The notes: generated from the sequence alone by a model not told the origin. 64,000 bases of DNA from Mycolicibacter hiberniae (GCF_010729485.1 NZ_AP022609.1:744001-808000); one strand, 5' to 3'. Counted from the first letter of the stretch, positions 53,595 through 62,848 are shown. Numbers and translations are program-made.

Positions 53595-55447
53595 TGGGTG
53601 CGGCCACCACGCTGCTTCGAATCGCGACGGCCGGCTCGGTCGACGACGGCAAGTCCACGCTGATCGGACGGTTGCTGTTCGACTCCAAGGCGGTCATGGA
53701 GGACCAGCTGGCCTCCGTCGAGCGCACGTCGCGCGAACGCGGCAACGACTACACCGACCTTGCTCTGGTCACCGATGGGCTGCGCGCCGAGCGCGAGCAG
53801 GGCATCACGATCGACGTCGCCTACCGCTATTTCGCAACGCCCAAGCGGAAATTCATCATCGCCGACACCCCTGGGCACATCCAGTACACCCGCAACATGG
53901 TGACCGGCGCCTCGACCGCCCAGCTGGCGATCGTGCTGGTCGACGCCCGGCACGGCCTGCAGGAGCAGTCTCGCCGGCACACCTTCCTGGCATCGCTGCT
54001 GGGCATCCGCCACATCGTGCTGGCCGTCAACAAGATGGACCTGATCGACTGGGACGCCGACAAATTCGAGGCGATCCGCGACGACTTCCATTCGTTCGCC
54101 ACCCGCCTGGACGTCCACGACGTGACCACCATCCCGATCTCGGCGCTGCTCGGCGACAACGTGGTGACAAAGTCCGACAAGACGCCTTTCTACGACGGAC
54201 CGGCCCTGCTGTCGCACCTCGAAGAGGTCTACATCGCCGGCGACCGCAACCTGGTCGACGTCCGGTTCCCGGTGCAGTACGTGATCCGGCCGCAGACCCA
54301 CGAGCATGCCGACCACCGCAGCTACGCGGGTACGGTCGCCAGCGGCGTGCTGCGTCCCGGCGACGACGTGGTGGTGCTGCCGTCGGGCAAACCGAGCCGG
54401 ATCGCCGCGATCGAGGGGCCCAATGGCGCTGTGGCCGAGGCATTTCCGCCGATGGCGGTCTCGGTGAGCCTCACCGACGACATCGACATCTCACGCGGCG
54501 ACATGATCGCCCGGACCAACAACCAGCCGCGCGTGGTTCAGGATTTCGACGCCACCGTGTGCTGGATGGCCGACGGCGCGACCCTGCAGCCGGGCAACGA
54601 CTACGTCATCAAGCACACCACCCGCACCACCCGGGTCAAGGTGATGGCGCTGGACTACCGCCTCGATGTCAACACCTTGCACCGCGACAAAGACGCCAAC
54701 GACCTCAAGCTCAACGAGCTCGGCCGGGTCTCGCTGCGTGCCCAGGTGCCCCTGATGCTCGACGAGTTCACCCGCAACGACGCCACCGGCTCGTTCATCC
54801 TGATCGACCAGGCCACCAACGGAACCGTGGCCGCCGGCATGGTGCTGCGCGACGTGTCGCCGCGCGCGGCGAGCCCCAACACCGTGCGGCACCAGTCGCT
54901 GGTCACCGCCGCGGACCGGTTGTCCAAGGGGCGCACCGTGTGGTTGACCGGCCTCTCCGGTGCGGGCAAGTCGTCGGTGGCGATGCGCGTCGAACAGCTG
55001 CTGCTCGAACGAGGCACGCCCGCTTACGTTCTCGACGGCGACAACCTGCGGCACGGCCTCAACGCCGACCTGGGCTTCTCGATGGCCGACCGCGCCGAGA
55101 ACCTGCGCAGGTTGGCCCATGTGGCCACCTTGCTGGCCGACTCCGGCCAGATCGTGCTGGTGCCGGCCATCAGCCCGATGATCGAGCATCGACAGCTGGC
55201 CCGCCAGGTGCACACCGACGCCGGGTTCGACTTCATCGAGGTGTTCTGCGACACCTCGCTCGAGGAGTGCGAGCAGCGTGACCCCAAGGGGCTCTACGCG
55301 AAGGCGCGGGCGGGTTTGATCACCCACTTCACCGGCATCGACAGCCCGTATCAGCGGCCGCGTAATCCCGACGTGCGCCTGACCTCCGACGACAGCATCG
55401 ACGAGCAGGCCCGTCAGGTGGTCGCAGCGATCGACGCCCGGCAGTGA
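53594..55447 (+). CDS. cysNC: Bifunctional sulfate adenylyltransferase subunit 1 / APS kinase CysNC
   Basis: Fusion of 617 residues. The N-terminal GTPase (about 1-420) drives APS synthesis with CysD: G1 GSVDDGKST, G3 ADTPGH, G4 NKMD, then elongation-factor-like barrels. The C-terminal APS kinase (about 440-617) converts APS to PAPS: GLSGAGKSSVA, LDGDNLRHGLNADLGFS, GLYAKARAG. PAPS feeds sulfolipid/sulfotransferase reactions, APS feeds reduction to cysteine. The upstream frame extension lies in cysD. The stop overlaps cysQ (GTGA). Matches Rv1286. Confidence 0.97.
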   Translation: MGAATTLLRIATAGSVDDGKSTLIGRLLFDSKAVMEDQLASVERTSRERGNDYTDLALVTDGLRAEREQGITIDVAYRYFATPKRKFIIADTPGHIQYTRNMVTGASTAQLAIVLVDARHGLQEQSRRHTFLASLLGIRHIVLAVNKMDLIDWDADKFEAIRDDFHSFATRLDVHDVTTIPISALLGDNVVTKSDKTPFYDGPALLSHLEEVYIAGDRNLVDVRFPVQYVIRPQTHEHADHRSYAGTVASGVLRPGDDVVVLPSGKPSRIAAIEGPNGAVAEAFPPMAVSVSLTDDIDISRGDMIARTNNQPRVVQDFDATVCWMADGATLQPGNDYVIKHTTRTTRVKVMALDYRLDVNTLHRDKDANDLKLNELGRVSLRAQVPLMLDEFTRNDATGSFILIDQATNGTVAAGMVLRDVSPRAASPNTVRHQSLVTAADRLSKGRTVWLTGLSGAGKSSVAMRVEQLLLERGTPAYVLDGDNLRHGLNADLGFSMADRAENLRRLAHVATLLADSGQIVLVPAISPMIEHRQLARQVHTDAGFDFIEVFCDTSLEECEQRDPKGLYAKARAGLITHFTGIDSPYQRPRNPDVRLTSDDSIDEQARQVVAAIDARQ

Positions 55448-56172
55448 ACGACCACCAGCTGGCAGGTCACCTCGCCACCGAGGCCGGCCGGCTGCTGCTG
55501 GCGGTGCGCCAGGAACTGGCCGGGGCCGGCGAAGCCGAGCGCAAGGCGGCCGGGGACCGGCGTTCCCACGAATTCCTGATGGCCGCCCTGGCGCAGGCGC
55601 GGCCGCAGGATGCGGTGCTGTCCGAGGAAGGCGCCGACAACCCGGCCCGGCTTCGCGCCGAACGGGTGTGGATCGTCGACCCGCTCGACGGCACCCGGGA
55701 GTTCAGCGAACTGGGCCGCGACGACTGGGCCGTGCACGTGGCGCTGTGGCAGGCCGGCGATCTGACGGCCGGGGCGGTGGCCCTGCCCGCACGAGACATC
55801 ACGCTGGCGACCCCGTCGGTTGCCGCACCGCCCGCCGCCGACGGCGCGCCCCGGATCGCGGTGTCGCGCAGCCGGCCCCCGGCGATCTCGGAGGCCGTTC
55901 GCGCCCGGCTGGACGGTGTTCTGGTGCCGATGGGCTCGGCAGGGGTGAAGGTGGCCGCCGTGGTCCAGGGCACCGCCGATGTCTACGTGCACGCCGGTGG
56001 GCAGTACGAGTGGGACTCGGCGGCCCCGGTGGCGGTGGCCCGGGCCGCAGGACTGCACACCTCCCGCCTGGACGGCTCGCCGCTGGTCTACAACCGGGCC
56101 GACCCCCTGCTGCCCGACCTCGTGGTGTGCCGCCCCGAATACGCCCAAGCGGTGCTCTCGGCAGTCAATTGA
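55444..56172 (+). CDS. cysQ: 3'(2'),5'-bisphosphate nucleotidase CysQ-like
   Basis: Inositol-monophosphatase-fold enzyme of 242 residues that hydrolyses PAP (and perhaps PAPS) to AMP, removing the by-product of sulfate transfer. Metal motifs: SEEG for the first Glu, [12 protein letters not shown] for the Asp-x-Asp pair, and [15 protein letters not shown] for the last Asp. GTG start overlaps the cysNC stop by 4 bp, so it is the third gene of the sulfate activation operon. In M. tuberculosis the characterised CysQ gene (Rv2131c) is elsewhere; whether a second copy exists here is unknown. Confidence 0.9.
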   Translation: MNDHQLAGHLATEAGRLLLAVRQELAGAGEAERKAAGDRRSHEFLMAALAQARPQDAVLSEEGADNPARLRAERVWIVDPLDGTREFSELGRDDWAVHVALWQAGDLTAGAVALPARDITLATPSVAAPPAADGAPRIAVSRSRPPAISEAVRARLDGVLVPMGSAGVKVAAVVQGTADVYVHAGGQYEWDSAAPVAVARAAGLHTSRLDGSPLVYNRADPLLPDLVVCRPEYAQAVLSAVN

Positions 56173-56197
56173 CCCACCAGATGGAAGAATGCTCGCA

Positions 56198-56674
56198 ATG
56201 CGCATGTCGGCCAAGGCGGAGTACGCGGTGCGAGCGATGGTCCAACTGGCCACCGCCGAGCCCGGCTCCCTGGTCAAGACCGATGAGATCGCGGCGGCGC
56301 AAGGCATTCCGGCGCAGTTCCTGGTCGACATCTTGTCCGATCTGCGCACCGACCGGCTGGTGCGCAGCCAGCGCGGCCGCGACGGCGGCTACGAACTGGC
56401 CCGGGCGGCAACCCAGATCAGCGTCGCGGATGTGCTGCGCTGCATCGACGGTCCGCTGGCCAGCGTTCGCGACATCGGCGTAGGCGATCTGCCCTACTCC
56501 GGTCCGACCGCCGCCCTGACCGACGTGTGGCGGGCGTTGCGGGCCAGCATGCGCTCGGTGCTGGAGAAGACCAGCCTGGCCGACGTGGCCTCGGGCGAGC
56601 TGCCCGCGCACGTCGTCGAACTGGCCGCCGACTACCGCACCCAAGAGCGCCAGCGGGGCCACACTCCGGGCTAG
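56198..56674 (+). CDS. Rrf2-family transcriptional regulator (Rv1287-like)
   Basis: A 158-residue winged-helix regulator beginning [18 protein letters not shown], with the recognition region [19 protein letters not shown] and wing [13 protein letters not shown]. Only one Cys (VLRCIDG) is present, so the three-Cys iron-sulfur site of IscR is missing, as in CymR-type regulators of cysteine metabolism. It lies 25 bp after cysQ; control of the sulfate genes is an inference from position and family. ATG 56198 matches the M. tuberculosis start; ATG 56189 and 56204 are alternatives. Confidence 0.88.
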   Translation: MRMSAKAEYAVRAMVQLATAEPGSLVKTDEIAAAQGIPAQFLVDILSDLRTDRLVRSQRGRDGGYELARAATQISVADVLRCIDGPLASVRDIGVGDLPYSGPTAALTDVWRALRASMRSVLEKTSLADVASGELPAHVVELAADYRTQERQRGHTPG

Positions 56675-56677
56675 TAA

Positions 56678-56693
56678 CGGCGGTTAACCGCCG
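56678..56693. promoter_or_regulatory. 16-bp perfect palindrome at the VOC-gene stop
   Basis: CGGCGGTTAACCGCCG is a perfect loop-less palindrome lying across the stop codon of the VOC gene (TAA at 56684-56686, minus strand), 4 bp after the Rrf2 stop. It could be a short terminator stem or a protein site. Confidence 0.4.
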
Positions 56694-57073
56694 GAGCCGT
56701 ACGGCCGGGTAAGGATCTCCATGTTGTGGCCGGCGGGGTCGCGGAAATACACACCGCGCCCGCCATCGCGGTGGTTGATCTGGCCGGCCTGCGTGCCGCC
56801 GGGATCGGCCCAGTGCTCCAGCCCCCGGTCGGAAATCTTGGCGTAGATCGCGTCGAAGTCGGACTCCGAGACCAAGAAGGCGTAGTGCTGCGGCCGAATC
56901 GGCTCACCGGCGGGCACGTCGGCGTAATCCAGGCTGGCCTGGTGTTCGAGGGCGACCACCTGGAAGTGGCCCAAGGGCTGCGGTGCGGGCAGGCCGAACA
57001 GCTCGGCCAGAAACGCTGCCGAGGACTGCTTGTCCCGGGCGGCCACGATGGTGTGATTGAAGGAGATTCCCAT
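56684..57073 (-). CDS. VOC-superfamily (glyoxalase/dioxygenase-like) protein
   Basis: A 129-residue vicinal-oxygen-chelate protein: N-terminal FNHTIVAARDKQSSAAFLAELFGL, a central PQHYAFLVSESDFDAIYAKI, and the closing GVYFRDPAGHNMEILTRPY with the usual metal Glu. Metal ligands His (FNHT), His (PQHYAF) and Glu (MEI) are plausible. Function may be isomerase, dioxygenase or antibiotic binding. ATG 57073 is used; GGAAGGA runs straight into it, so the start could be slightly different. The divergent gap holds a perfect 12-bp palindrome GCCGTGCACGGC (57088-57099). Confidence 0.82.
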   Translation of the reverse strand: MGISFNHTIVAARDKQSSAAFLAELFGLPAPQPLGHFQVVALEHQASLDYADVPAGEPIRPQHYAFLVSESDFDAIYAKISDRGLEHWADPGGTQAGQINHRDGGRGVYFRDPAGHNMEILTRPYGSGG

Positions 57074-57120
57074 TCCTTCCAGTGTCGGCCGTGCACGGCG
57101 CGCATGCCACAATCGCGGTC

Positions 57121-58023
57121 ATGCGCGTGGGAATGACCATGCCGGTGATGGAACCGGACCTGAATGCGACGCTGCTGCGCGACTGGGCCCGCGCGATCGA
57201 CGACGGGCCGTTCTCGGCGTTGTGCTGGGGCGAACGGATCGCCTTCGCCAACCCGGACAGCCTGACGCTGGCGGGTGCGCTGGCGGCGTGGACCGAGCGG
57301 GTTCGCCTGGTGACCACGGTGATCGTCCCGCAACTGCACGACCCCGTGATGCTGGCCAAGGCGCTGGCCACCGCGGACGTGCTCTGCGACGGCCGGCTCA
57401 CCGTCGGGCTGGGCGTGGGCGGCCGGGTCGAGGACTATCGCGCTGTCGGCGCCGACCCGGCCACGCAGACGATGCGCGCGATGGCCGACGCGGTGGCGAT
57501 CATGCGACGGGTCTGGGCGGGGGAGAAGGTCACCGAGTCGGTGCTGCCGGTGGGGCCGAGCCCGGTGCAACCCGGTGGGCCGCCGCTGCTGGTCGGCACC
57601 ATCGGTCCCAAGACGCTGCGCAGTGCCGCGTCGTGGGCCGAGGGCCTGGCCGGAATAACCATGGACCTTGATGTGGCCAAGCAGAACGAACTGTTCGACG
57701 TCGCGCGCGACGCCTGGCATCAGGCGGGCCGGGCCAAGCCGCGGCTGGCGACGTCGTTCTGGTTCGCGCTGGGGGATCGCGATGCTGCCCGTGACCAGGT
57801 CCGCCGGCACCTGTTGCGCTACATGAACTGGATTCCCGCCGAGTACGTCGAGGCGATGGCGCCGTCAACGGGCTGGGCGGGCAGCGAGGACGAGCTCGCC
57901 GAGGTGCTGCGTGGGTTCGCGGCGGTGGGCACCGACGAGGTGCACCTGATCCCCACCAGCTCGGATCTGGGCCAGCTGCGCGGCGTGGCCGACGTAGTCG
58001 CCGAGATCACCCGGGCCGGCTGA
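57121..58023 (+). CDS. LLM-class (probably F420-dependent) oxidoreductase
   Basis: A 300-residue luciferase-like TIM-barrel protein: MRVGMTMPVMEPDLN, WGERIAFANPD, VRLVTTVIVPQLHDPVMLAKALATAD, GRLTVGLGVGGRVEDY and PPLLVGTIGPKTLRSAA. The pattern resembles actinobacterial F420-dependent family members more than bacterial luciferases, but cofactor and substrate are not proven. It is divergent from the VOC gene by 47 bp. Confidence 0.82.
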   Translation: MRVGMTMPVMEPDLNATLLRDWARAIDDGPFSALCWGERIAFANPDSLTLAGALAAWTERVRLVTTVIVPQLHDPVMLAKALATADVLCDGRLTVGLGVGGRVEDYRAVGADPATQTMRAMADAVAIMRRVWAGEKVTESVLPVGPSPVQPGGPPLLVGTIGPKTLRSAASWAEGLAGITMDLDVAKQNELFDVARDAWHQAGRAKPRLATSFWFALGDRDAARDQVRRHLLRYMNWIPAEYVEAMAPSTGWAGSEDELAEVLRGFAAVGTDEVHLIPTSSDLGQLRGVADVVAEITRAG

Positions 58024-58155
58024 GCTGTCTTTCCTGCTGGTTGCGACACCGTCACGGATACATCTCTTTCCTTCACCGCCCGCCACACCAGCCCCAGGAA
58101 TCACTATCGTCGCAGGGGAGTGAGACCCGGCACCGGGTCCGGGGAAAGGTGGGAC

Positions 58156-59595
58156 ATGTCGGCGACGCGTCGAATCGTCTCGGCGGCATTGGTGCCGGCG
58201 GTGGTTCTTGGGTTGGTGGCCGCCACCGAATTCGCCCCACCAGCCAACGCCGCTACCTGCCACGCCCCCGAGGCCAACATCGACCCGCCGCCGGGATCGC
58301 CCACCACCGGTGCGGGTCAGATGCCGACCGGGCGCCGGCCCCGCGGCACCAACGATCAGGCGCCGCTGCCCAAGCTGGGCCCGCTGATCGCCGCACTGAT
58401 CAACCCGAACGGCACCATCAAGCAGCAGGCCGCGGTGGTGCCGCCGGTTCCCAACCCCGCCGGCCAGGCCGCCCCGAACGTCGCCCAGCCGGTGCAGCCC
58501 GTTCCGAACGTCGGCGCCGACCAGGGCATCTCCACCGCCGATCCCGGCGGGGCCATCGCCGGTGCGCAGACGTCCCTGGTGGAGTGGGTGACCGGGCCCA
58601 ACAGCCCCAATAAGACACTGGAACGCTTCGGCATCTCCGGAACTGACCTCGGCATTCCTTGGGACAACGGGGATCCCGTCAACAGGCAGATCCTCATGGC
58701 ATTCGGCGACACCTTCGGCTACTGCCGTATCGAGGGTAAGCAGTGGCGCAAGAACGTGCTGTTGCGCAGCCAGGACAACAACCTGTCCGACGGCATCACG
58801 GTGACCGCCGGAGCGGTGGGCAACAAATATTCGGGTTCGCCACTGCGGCAAGCGAATTTCTCCAAGCAGATTCTGCCCGCTGTGCAACTGGCGCCCCACC
58901 AGGAGGGCATGATCCCCACTGCCGCCATCGGGATTGCCGGCAACCAGTACATGAACTTCATGTCGATCAAGAAGTGGGGCCGCGACGGCGAGTGGTCCAC
59001 CAATTACTCGGCGATCGCGGTCTCCAACGACAACGGCGAAACGTGGGGCGTCTATCCGGGCACCGTGCGGTCCACATCGCCGGAGAACGTCCCACGGGCC
59101 CGCTTCGTGCCGGGCAACGAGAAGTTTCAGATGGGCGCGTTCCTGCGCGGCAACGACGGCTATCTGTACTCCTACGGCACGCCTTCGGGCCGCAGCGGCT
59201 CGGCGTACCTGTCGCGGGTGTCCGAGCGCACCATTCCGGACGTGACCACATACGAGTACTGGAACGGCGACACCGGGGCGTGGGTGCCCAACAACCCGGC
59301 TGCGGCCACACCGGTGATCCCCGGACCGGTGGGCGAGATGTCGGTGCAGTACAACACCTATCTGCGGCAGTACCTGGCGCTGTACGGCAACGGCGGCAAC
59401 GACGTCGTGGCCCGCACCGCGCCGACGCCGCAGGGTCCGTGGAGCGCCGAGCAGACGCTGATCCCCACCGGCCAGATTCCCGGCGGTATCTACGCGCCCT
59501 ACATGCACCCCTGGTCGACCGGCAAAGAGGTGTACTTCACCCTGTCGCTGTGGAACGCCTACGACGTGATGCTGATGCGCACGGTGCTGGGCTGA
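58156..59595 (+). CDS. Secreted DUF4185-domain protein (possible endo-D-arabinanase)
   Basis: An exported 479-residue protein: signal peptide RRIVSAALVPAVVLGLVAAT with cleavage near ANAA (residue ~35), a Pro/Ala-rich linker (about 40-150) and a beta-propeller-like DUF4185 domain (PNSPNKTLERFGISGTDLGI onward, with MAFGDTFGYC and SAIAVSNDNGETW). DUF4185 includes enzymes described as endo-D-arabinanases (GH183), so remodelling of mycobacterial arabinan is a reasonable hypothesis. ATG 58156 has AAAGGTGGG upstream. It converges on the GMC gene with a 10-bp gap. Confidence 0.8.
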   Translation: MSATRRIVSAALVPAVVLGLVAATEFAPPANAATCHAPEANIDPPPGSPTTGAGQMPTGRRPRGTNDQAPLPKLGPLIAALINPNGTIKQQAAVVPPVPNPAGQAAPNVAQPVQPVPNVGADQGISTADPGGAIAGAQTSLVEWVTGPNSPNKTLERFGISGTDLGIPWDNGDPVNRQILMAFGDTFGYCRIEGKQWRKNVLLRSQDNNLSDGITVTAGAVGNKYSGSPLRQANFSKQILPAVQLAPHQEGMIPTAAIGIAGNQYMNFMSIKKWGRDGEWSTNYSAIAVSNDNGETWGVYPGTVRSTSPENVPRARFVPGNEKFQMGAFLRGNDGYLYSYGTPSGRSGSAYLSRVSERTIPDVTTYEYWNGDTGAWVPNNPAAATPVIPGPVGEMSVQYNTYLRQYLALYGNGGNDVVARTAPTPQGPWSAEQTLIPTGQIPGGIYAPYMHPWSTGKEVYFTLSLWNAYDVMLMRTVLG

Positions 59596-59605
59596 GGGCG
59601 GCCGC

Positions 59606-61474
59606 TCAACACCGCGAGGCGACCACCTCGTCGGCCACCGCCAGGGCCAGCGCCATGATCGACACCTGAGGATTGACCTCGGGGCAGCTGGGCAGGATGG
59701 ACGCATCGGCGACCCAGACGCCGTCCACTCCGCGCAGTCTCCCGCGCTCATCGACCGGGCACAGCTGGTCGTCGCTTCCGGCGGCGGCGGTGCCCGTCGG
59801 GTGGAATGCCGCCAGGTGCAGGCGCCGGGGATCGGCCCGGCGCAGAACGTCGCTCAGCTCCGCAACCGAGGACACCGTGGGCGCCGAGGACAGGCCGGTG
59901 ATCACCTCCACCGCGCCGGCGGCAAACAGCAGGCGGCCCATGGCCTCGATCGCCACCACCAGTTTGGCCAGATCCCGATCAGTGATGTCATAGCGCAGCA
60001 CGGCCGGGCCGCGCGCTGTTCTGACGACTCGCCCCACGCCCTCATCGGCAACCATGGCGCCCACCGACCCGATGTGATGCGCCCGGTCGAGCCAGCTCAG
60101 CAGTTCCCGGCCATAGCCCGGGAACACCATCGACCCCATCCCGGGCGGTGTGGCGGTGGCCTCGATCAGGATGCCGTGTGACCGGTGCAGCTCCTCGACC
60201 GCAGCGCTTTGCAGGACGCCGTTCCAGGCGTACACCTCTTCGTCGAAACGGCCGGCCAGCGGGACCGAGGGGTGCAGGGCCAGGTTGCGGCCGAGACGCG
60301 GATGACCGCCGAGTCGGCTGCGCCACAGAAGTTTCGGCGTCTCGCCGGCGCCACTGGCGATCACCACCGTCGATGCGAGCACCTCGAAGGTGGAACCGTC
60401 GGATCGCAGCGCCCGGACCCCTCGGGTGCGACCACCCGAATGCAACACGCGGGTCACCCGGGCCTGGGAAATGATGCGGGCCCCGGCGTCGCACGCCTGC
60501 GGCAGCGCGTTGAGGTGGACCCCGAACTTGGCGTTGCGGGGGCAGCCCAACGCGCATTGGCAGCAGGCGCCGCAGCCGGGGGCGTTGCGGGTGAGCGGCG
60601 CAGCGCTCCAGCCGAGTTCGCGGGCACCTGCCAAGAGCAGAGAGCCGTTGCGGCCCATGATGTCGTGGGGAACCGGGCCGACCTGCAGGGTGGCTTCGAC
60701 GTCATCGAGTGCGCGTGCCAGCACGTCCTGATCGGCAAGTGCCAGACCGAAGTGATCCCGCCATCGTTGTTGCACGTCTGCCGGCGGGCGATAGCAGGTG
60801 CCCGAATTCACCACGGTGGTGCCACCGACGGCGCGGCCGATGGGCAGCACCAGCGGCGGGCGGCCCAGCGCGAGCGTGGTGCCCCCGGCGCGGTAGAGAC
60901 CGGCATAGCGGTCCATCGGGTGGGTGGTGCGGAACTCTTCGGACGTCCAGTGCCGGCCTTCCTCGAGGACCACCGTGTCCAGGCCGGCTAGCGTCAAGGT
61001 CCGCGCCACCATGGCGCCACCGGCGCCGGAGCCGACAACCACGGCGTCGGCCCGAATCGCTGTGGCGGCTTCGGTCGAAGCGGTGACCGACAGGGCTGCG
61101 TCGGGCCGCACGACCGGGGTCGACTGCGCGTGTGCAAGCAGTTCGCCCGCGAAGGTGTCGGCGCCATTGGCCAGCAGTGCCACCGCTTTGAGGCCGTCGA
61201 CTGCCGCCTCGGTGGCTGCGCCGAGTCCGGCGATGCGGCGCAGGACGGCCGCTCGCGCATCGGGCGGCAGGCGGCGCGCGGTGCGGCCGGTCCCCAGGTA
61301 GCCGGCTGCCGCCATCGACAGCAGCCCGGCGCGTACCGCGAGCCTGGTGCCACTGGGCAGCTGTCGGACGTAACGCTCGATCCGGGAGACGAGCACCTCT
61401 GGTGGGGGGCCGCCGTGCTCCTGCGGCAACAGCGCGGCACCAAACGACGCGGCGGCGCGGCCGGCGAGTGTCAT
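59606..61474 (-). CDS. GMC-type FAD oxidoreductase with Cys-rich motif (Rv0492c-like)
   Basis: A 622-residue flavoprotein. About 130 N-terminal residues without a clear motif precede the FAD-binding ADAVVVGSGAGGAMVARTL, then GRAVGGTTVVNSGTCYR, a Cys-rich segment PGCGACCQCALGCPRN, and the C-terminal FHPTGTAAAGSD plus VADASILPSCPEVNPQ. Such long GMC enzymes oxidise alcohols, often of lipids. ATG 61474 overlaps the stop of the small upstream membrane-protein gene. The three-gene operon with a divergent FadR-type regulator matches the Rv0492c-Rv0494 group of M. tuberculosis. Confidence 0.87.
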   Translation of the reverse strand: MTLAGRAAASFGAALLPQEHGGPPPEVLVSRIERYVRQLPSGTRLAVRAGLLSMAAAGYLGTGRTARRLPPDARAAVLRRIAGLGAATEAAVDGLKAVALLANGADTFAGELLAHAQSTPVVRPDAALSVTASTEAATAIRADAVVVGSGAGGAMVARTLTLAGLDTVVLEEGRHWTSEEFRTTHPMDRYAGLYRAGGTTLALGRPPLVLPIGRAVGGTTVVNSGTCYRPPADVQQRWRDHFGLALADQDVLARALDDVEATLQVGPVPHDIMGRNGSLLLAGARELGWSAAPLTRNAPGCGACCQCALGCPRNAKFGVHLNALPQACDAGARIISQARVTRVLHSGGRTRGVRALRSDGSTFEVLASTVVIASGAGETPKLLWRSRLGGHPRLGRNLALHPSVPLAGRFDEEVYAWNGVLQSAAVEELHRSHGILIEATATPPGMGSMVFPGYGRELLSWLDRAHHIGSVGAMVADEGVGRVVRTARGPAVLRYDITDRDLAKLVVAIEAMGRLLFAAGAVEVITGLSSAPTVSSVAELSDVLRRADPRRLHLAAFHPTGTAAAGSDDQLCPVDERGRLRGVDGVWVADASILPSCPEVNPQVSIMALALAVADEVVASRC

Positions 61475-61827
61475 GAGACCAACGTGAGTCGGCCGGCAGT
61501 ACGACGCCGACCAAGGCGGCGGCCCAATTTGAGGAAGAACGGATACGTCGCGAAGAGGACCGCTGCCACAGCGTGCGCGCGCCATCCCAACGACTCGGTG
61601 CGAAGCCGCAGAATCCCGCTGTTCCACATGAAGTCGCGGCCGTCGCGCGAGCCGAAGGGCCGCCACATGATGCCCAGGCCGGGGACGTTGTTGTACAGCC
61701 CGAAGGATGCCCCGAAGAAGGTCCCCAGCACCGCGGCCTCTGCCAGATCACGCTCGGCGACATCGACTTCACGTTCGATCAAGACGCCGGCGGCAACCAG
61801 CATCGGGGGATCCAGCAGAAAACTCAT
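61471..61827 (-). CDS. Small conserved membrane-associated protein (Rv0492A-like)
   Basis: A 118-residue protein overlapping both neighbours by 4 bp. Opens [20 protein letters not shown], contains a Gly/Phe-rich hydrophobic LGTFFGASFGLYNNVPGLG and a C-terminal hydrophobic segment (AVAAVLFATYPFFLKLGRR) ahead of a basic tail. No known catalytic motif. Its coupling between the lipocalin-like and GMC genes suggests it is a partner or membrane anchor of the oxidoreductase, an inference from gene order alone. Confidence 0.75.
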   Translation of the reverse strand: MSFLLDPPMLVAAGVLIEREVDVAERDLAEAAVLGTFFGASFGLYNNVPGLGIMWRPFGSRDGRDFMWNSGILRLRTESLGWRAHAVAAVLFATYPFFLKLGRRLGRRRTAGRLTLVS

Positions 61828-62810
61828 CCAAGCGACCTTTCGTTGACGGTGGGCGCCGCGTCGCCGCGGAAGCCGATCTCGGCATGTCCGGTGCCCGACA
61901 CCGACCAGCTGCGTTCCACGATGCGCACGCCGCGCCGGTGCCGGCCGACCTCGATGTGGATATCGGCCTGCCCGGTGTTGGTGCACACCGCGACGGCGCC
62001 GTCGGGATCCTGATAGCGCATGCTGACGCATCGCTCGGCCGGTTGATCGACGCGTATTCGAATGTCACGCCTGCCGATTCGTCCTTCCAGCTGCCACCTC
62101 GGCAGGTCGAGGCTGGTGCGCACCCGCACGGCCGGCAGGCCGCTGCCCGGCCAGTCCCGGCCATCGGCGCGCAACCGGATGAACGCCACCGGCCGCAGCG
62201 CGCGCAGGCCTGGCCGTCGCGATACCGCGGTGACGACCTCGAGGGCGTCCTGGCCGCCGAGATCGGCGTGGATCCAGCCCCACCGCTCGGCGTTTCCGTG
62301 ACCGTAGATGTGCGATACCGCGCCGCGCCATCCGTCGATTCTGTGCGCAGTCCCGTTGAGCGACAACGTTCCCTGGAACTCGGCGGTCGGGGCCAACACC
62401 ACCTGCGCGCCGGGCAGCAGCTCGCGCTCCCAGACGAATCGGGGGAAGGTCCACAGCGGCGCTGCGGGGTCTGTCCAGCGCAGGTCCCATTCCATGGCAC
62501 CGGCGCGTCCACTAAGAAAGCCCGGGCCGACCCGGCCACCGGCGCCGCGGTACCAGCTGCCGTCGTGCTCGTGGGGCGCCAGCGGCTCCGGGCCGAGCCG
62601 CTGAGTCTGCGGTTCGCCCTGTGCCGGAAACCAGGTGATCCAGCCATGGCTGAACGGCGGGCCGCCGTCGGTCGGCGCGACAATCTCGTGGTGGATCCAC
62701 AGGCCGGCGCGGCTCACCGGATCCGACAGGGTCGCGTACCACACCTCAAGGCGACCGGACTGTCCGCGCCAGCGGGCCGCGGCCGCCGATGCCACATCAC
62801 TTGACGTCAT
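61824..62810 (-). CDS. Conserved hypothetical, lipocalin-like/AttH-CrtC-type (Rv0493c-like)
   Basis: A 328-residue soluble protein with no signal peptide. Trp/Gly-rich strands ([73 protein letters not shown]) recall the double lipocalin-like fold of AttH/CrtC/Svf1 proteins, a resemblance seen by eye only. First gene of the operon with the small membrane protein and the GMC oxidoreductase; handling a hydrophobic substrate for that enzyme is a possible role. Its ATG lies 7 nt after TACAGT, so a leaderless transcript is likely. Confidence 0.72.
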   Translation of the reverse strand: MTSSDVASAAAARWRGQSGRLEVWYATLSDPVSRAGLWIHHEIVAPTDGGPPFSHGWITWFPAQGEPQTQRLGPEPLAPHEHDGSWYRGAGGRVGPGFLSGRAGAMEWDLRWTDPAAPLWTFPRFVWERELLPGAQVVLAPTAEFQGTLSLNGTAHRIDGWRGAVSHIYGHGNAERWGWIHADLGGQDALEVVTAVSRRPGLRALRPVAFIRLRADGRDWPGSGLPAVRVRTSLDLPRWQLEGRIGRRDIRIRVDQPAERCVSMRYQDPDGAVAVCTNTGQADIHIEVGRHRRGVRIVERSWSVSGTGHAEIGFRGDAAPTVNERSLG

Positions 62811-62816
62811 CCTGCG

Positions 62817-62848
62817 TACTGTATTGGTTGAGCCAATGGACCAGTCAA
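62817..62848. promoter_or_regulatory. Bidirectional promoter and FadR-type operator
   Basis: Two -10 hexamers overlap on opposite strands: TACTGT (62817-62822, plus) and TACAGT (62818-62823, minus). The minus promoter has TTGACT (62843-62848) 19 nt upstream and ends 7 nt before the ATG at 62810. Between its hexamers lies ATTGG-TTGAG-CCAAT (62823-62837), and TGGTTGAGCCA within it fits the FadR-subfamily operator TNGTNNNACNA with one change. A bound repressor would block both directions. Confidence 0.65.
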
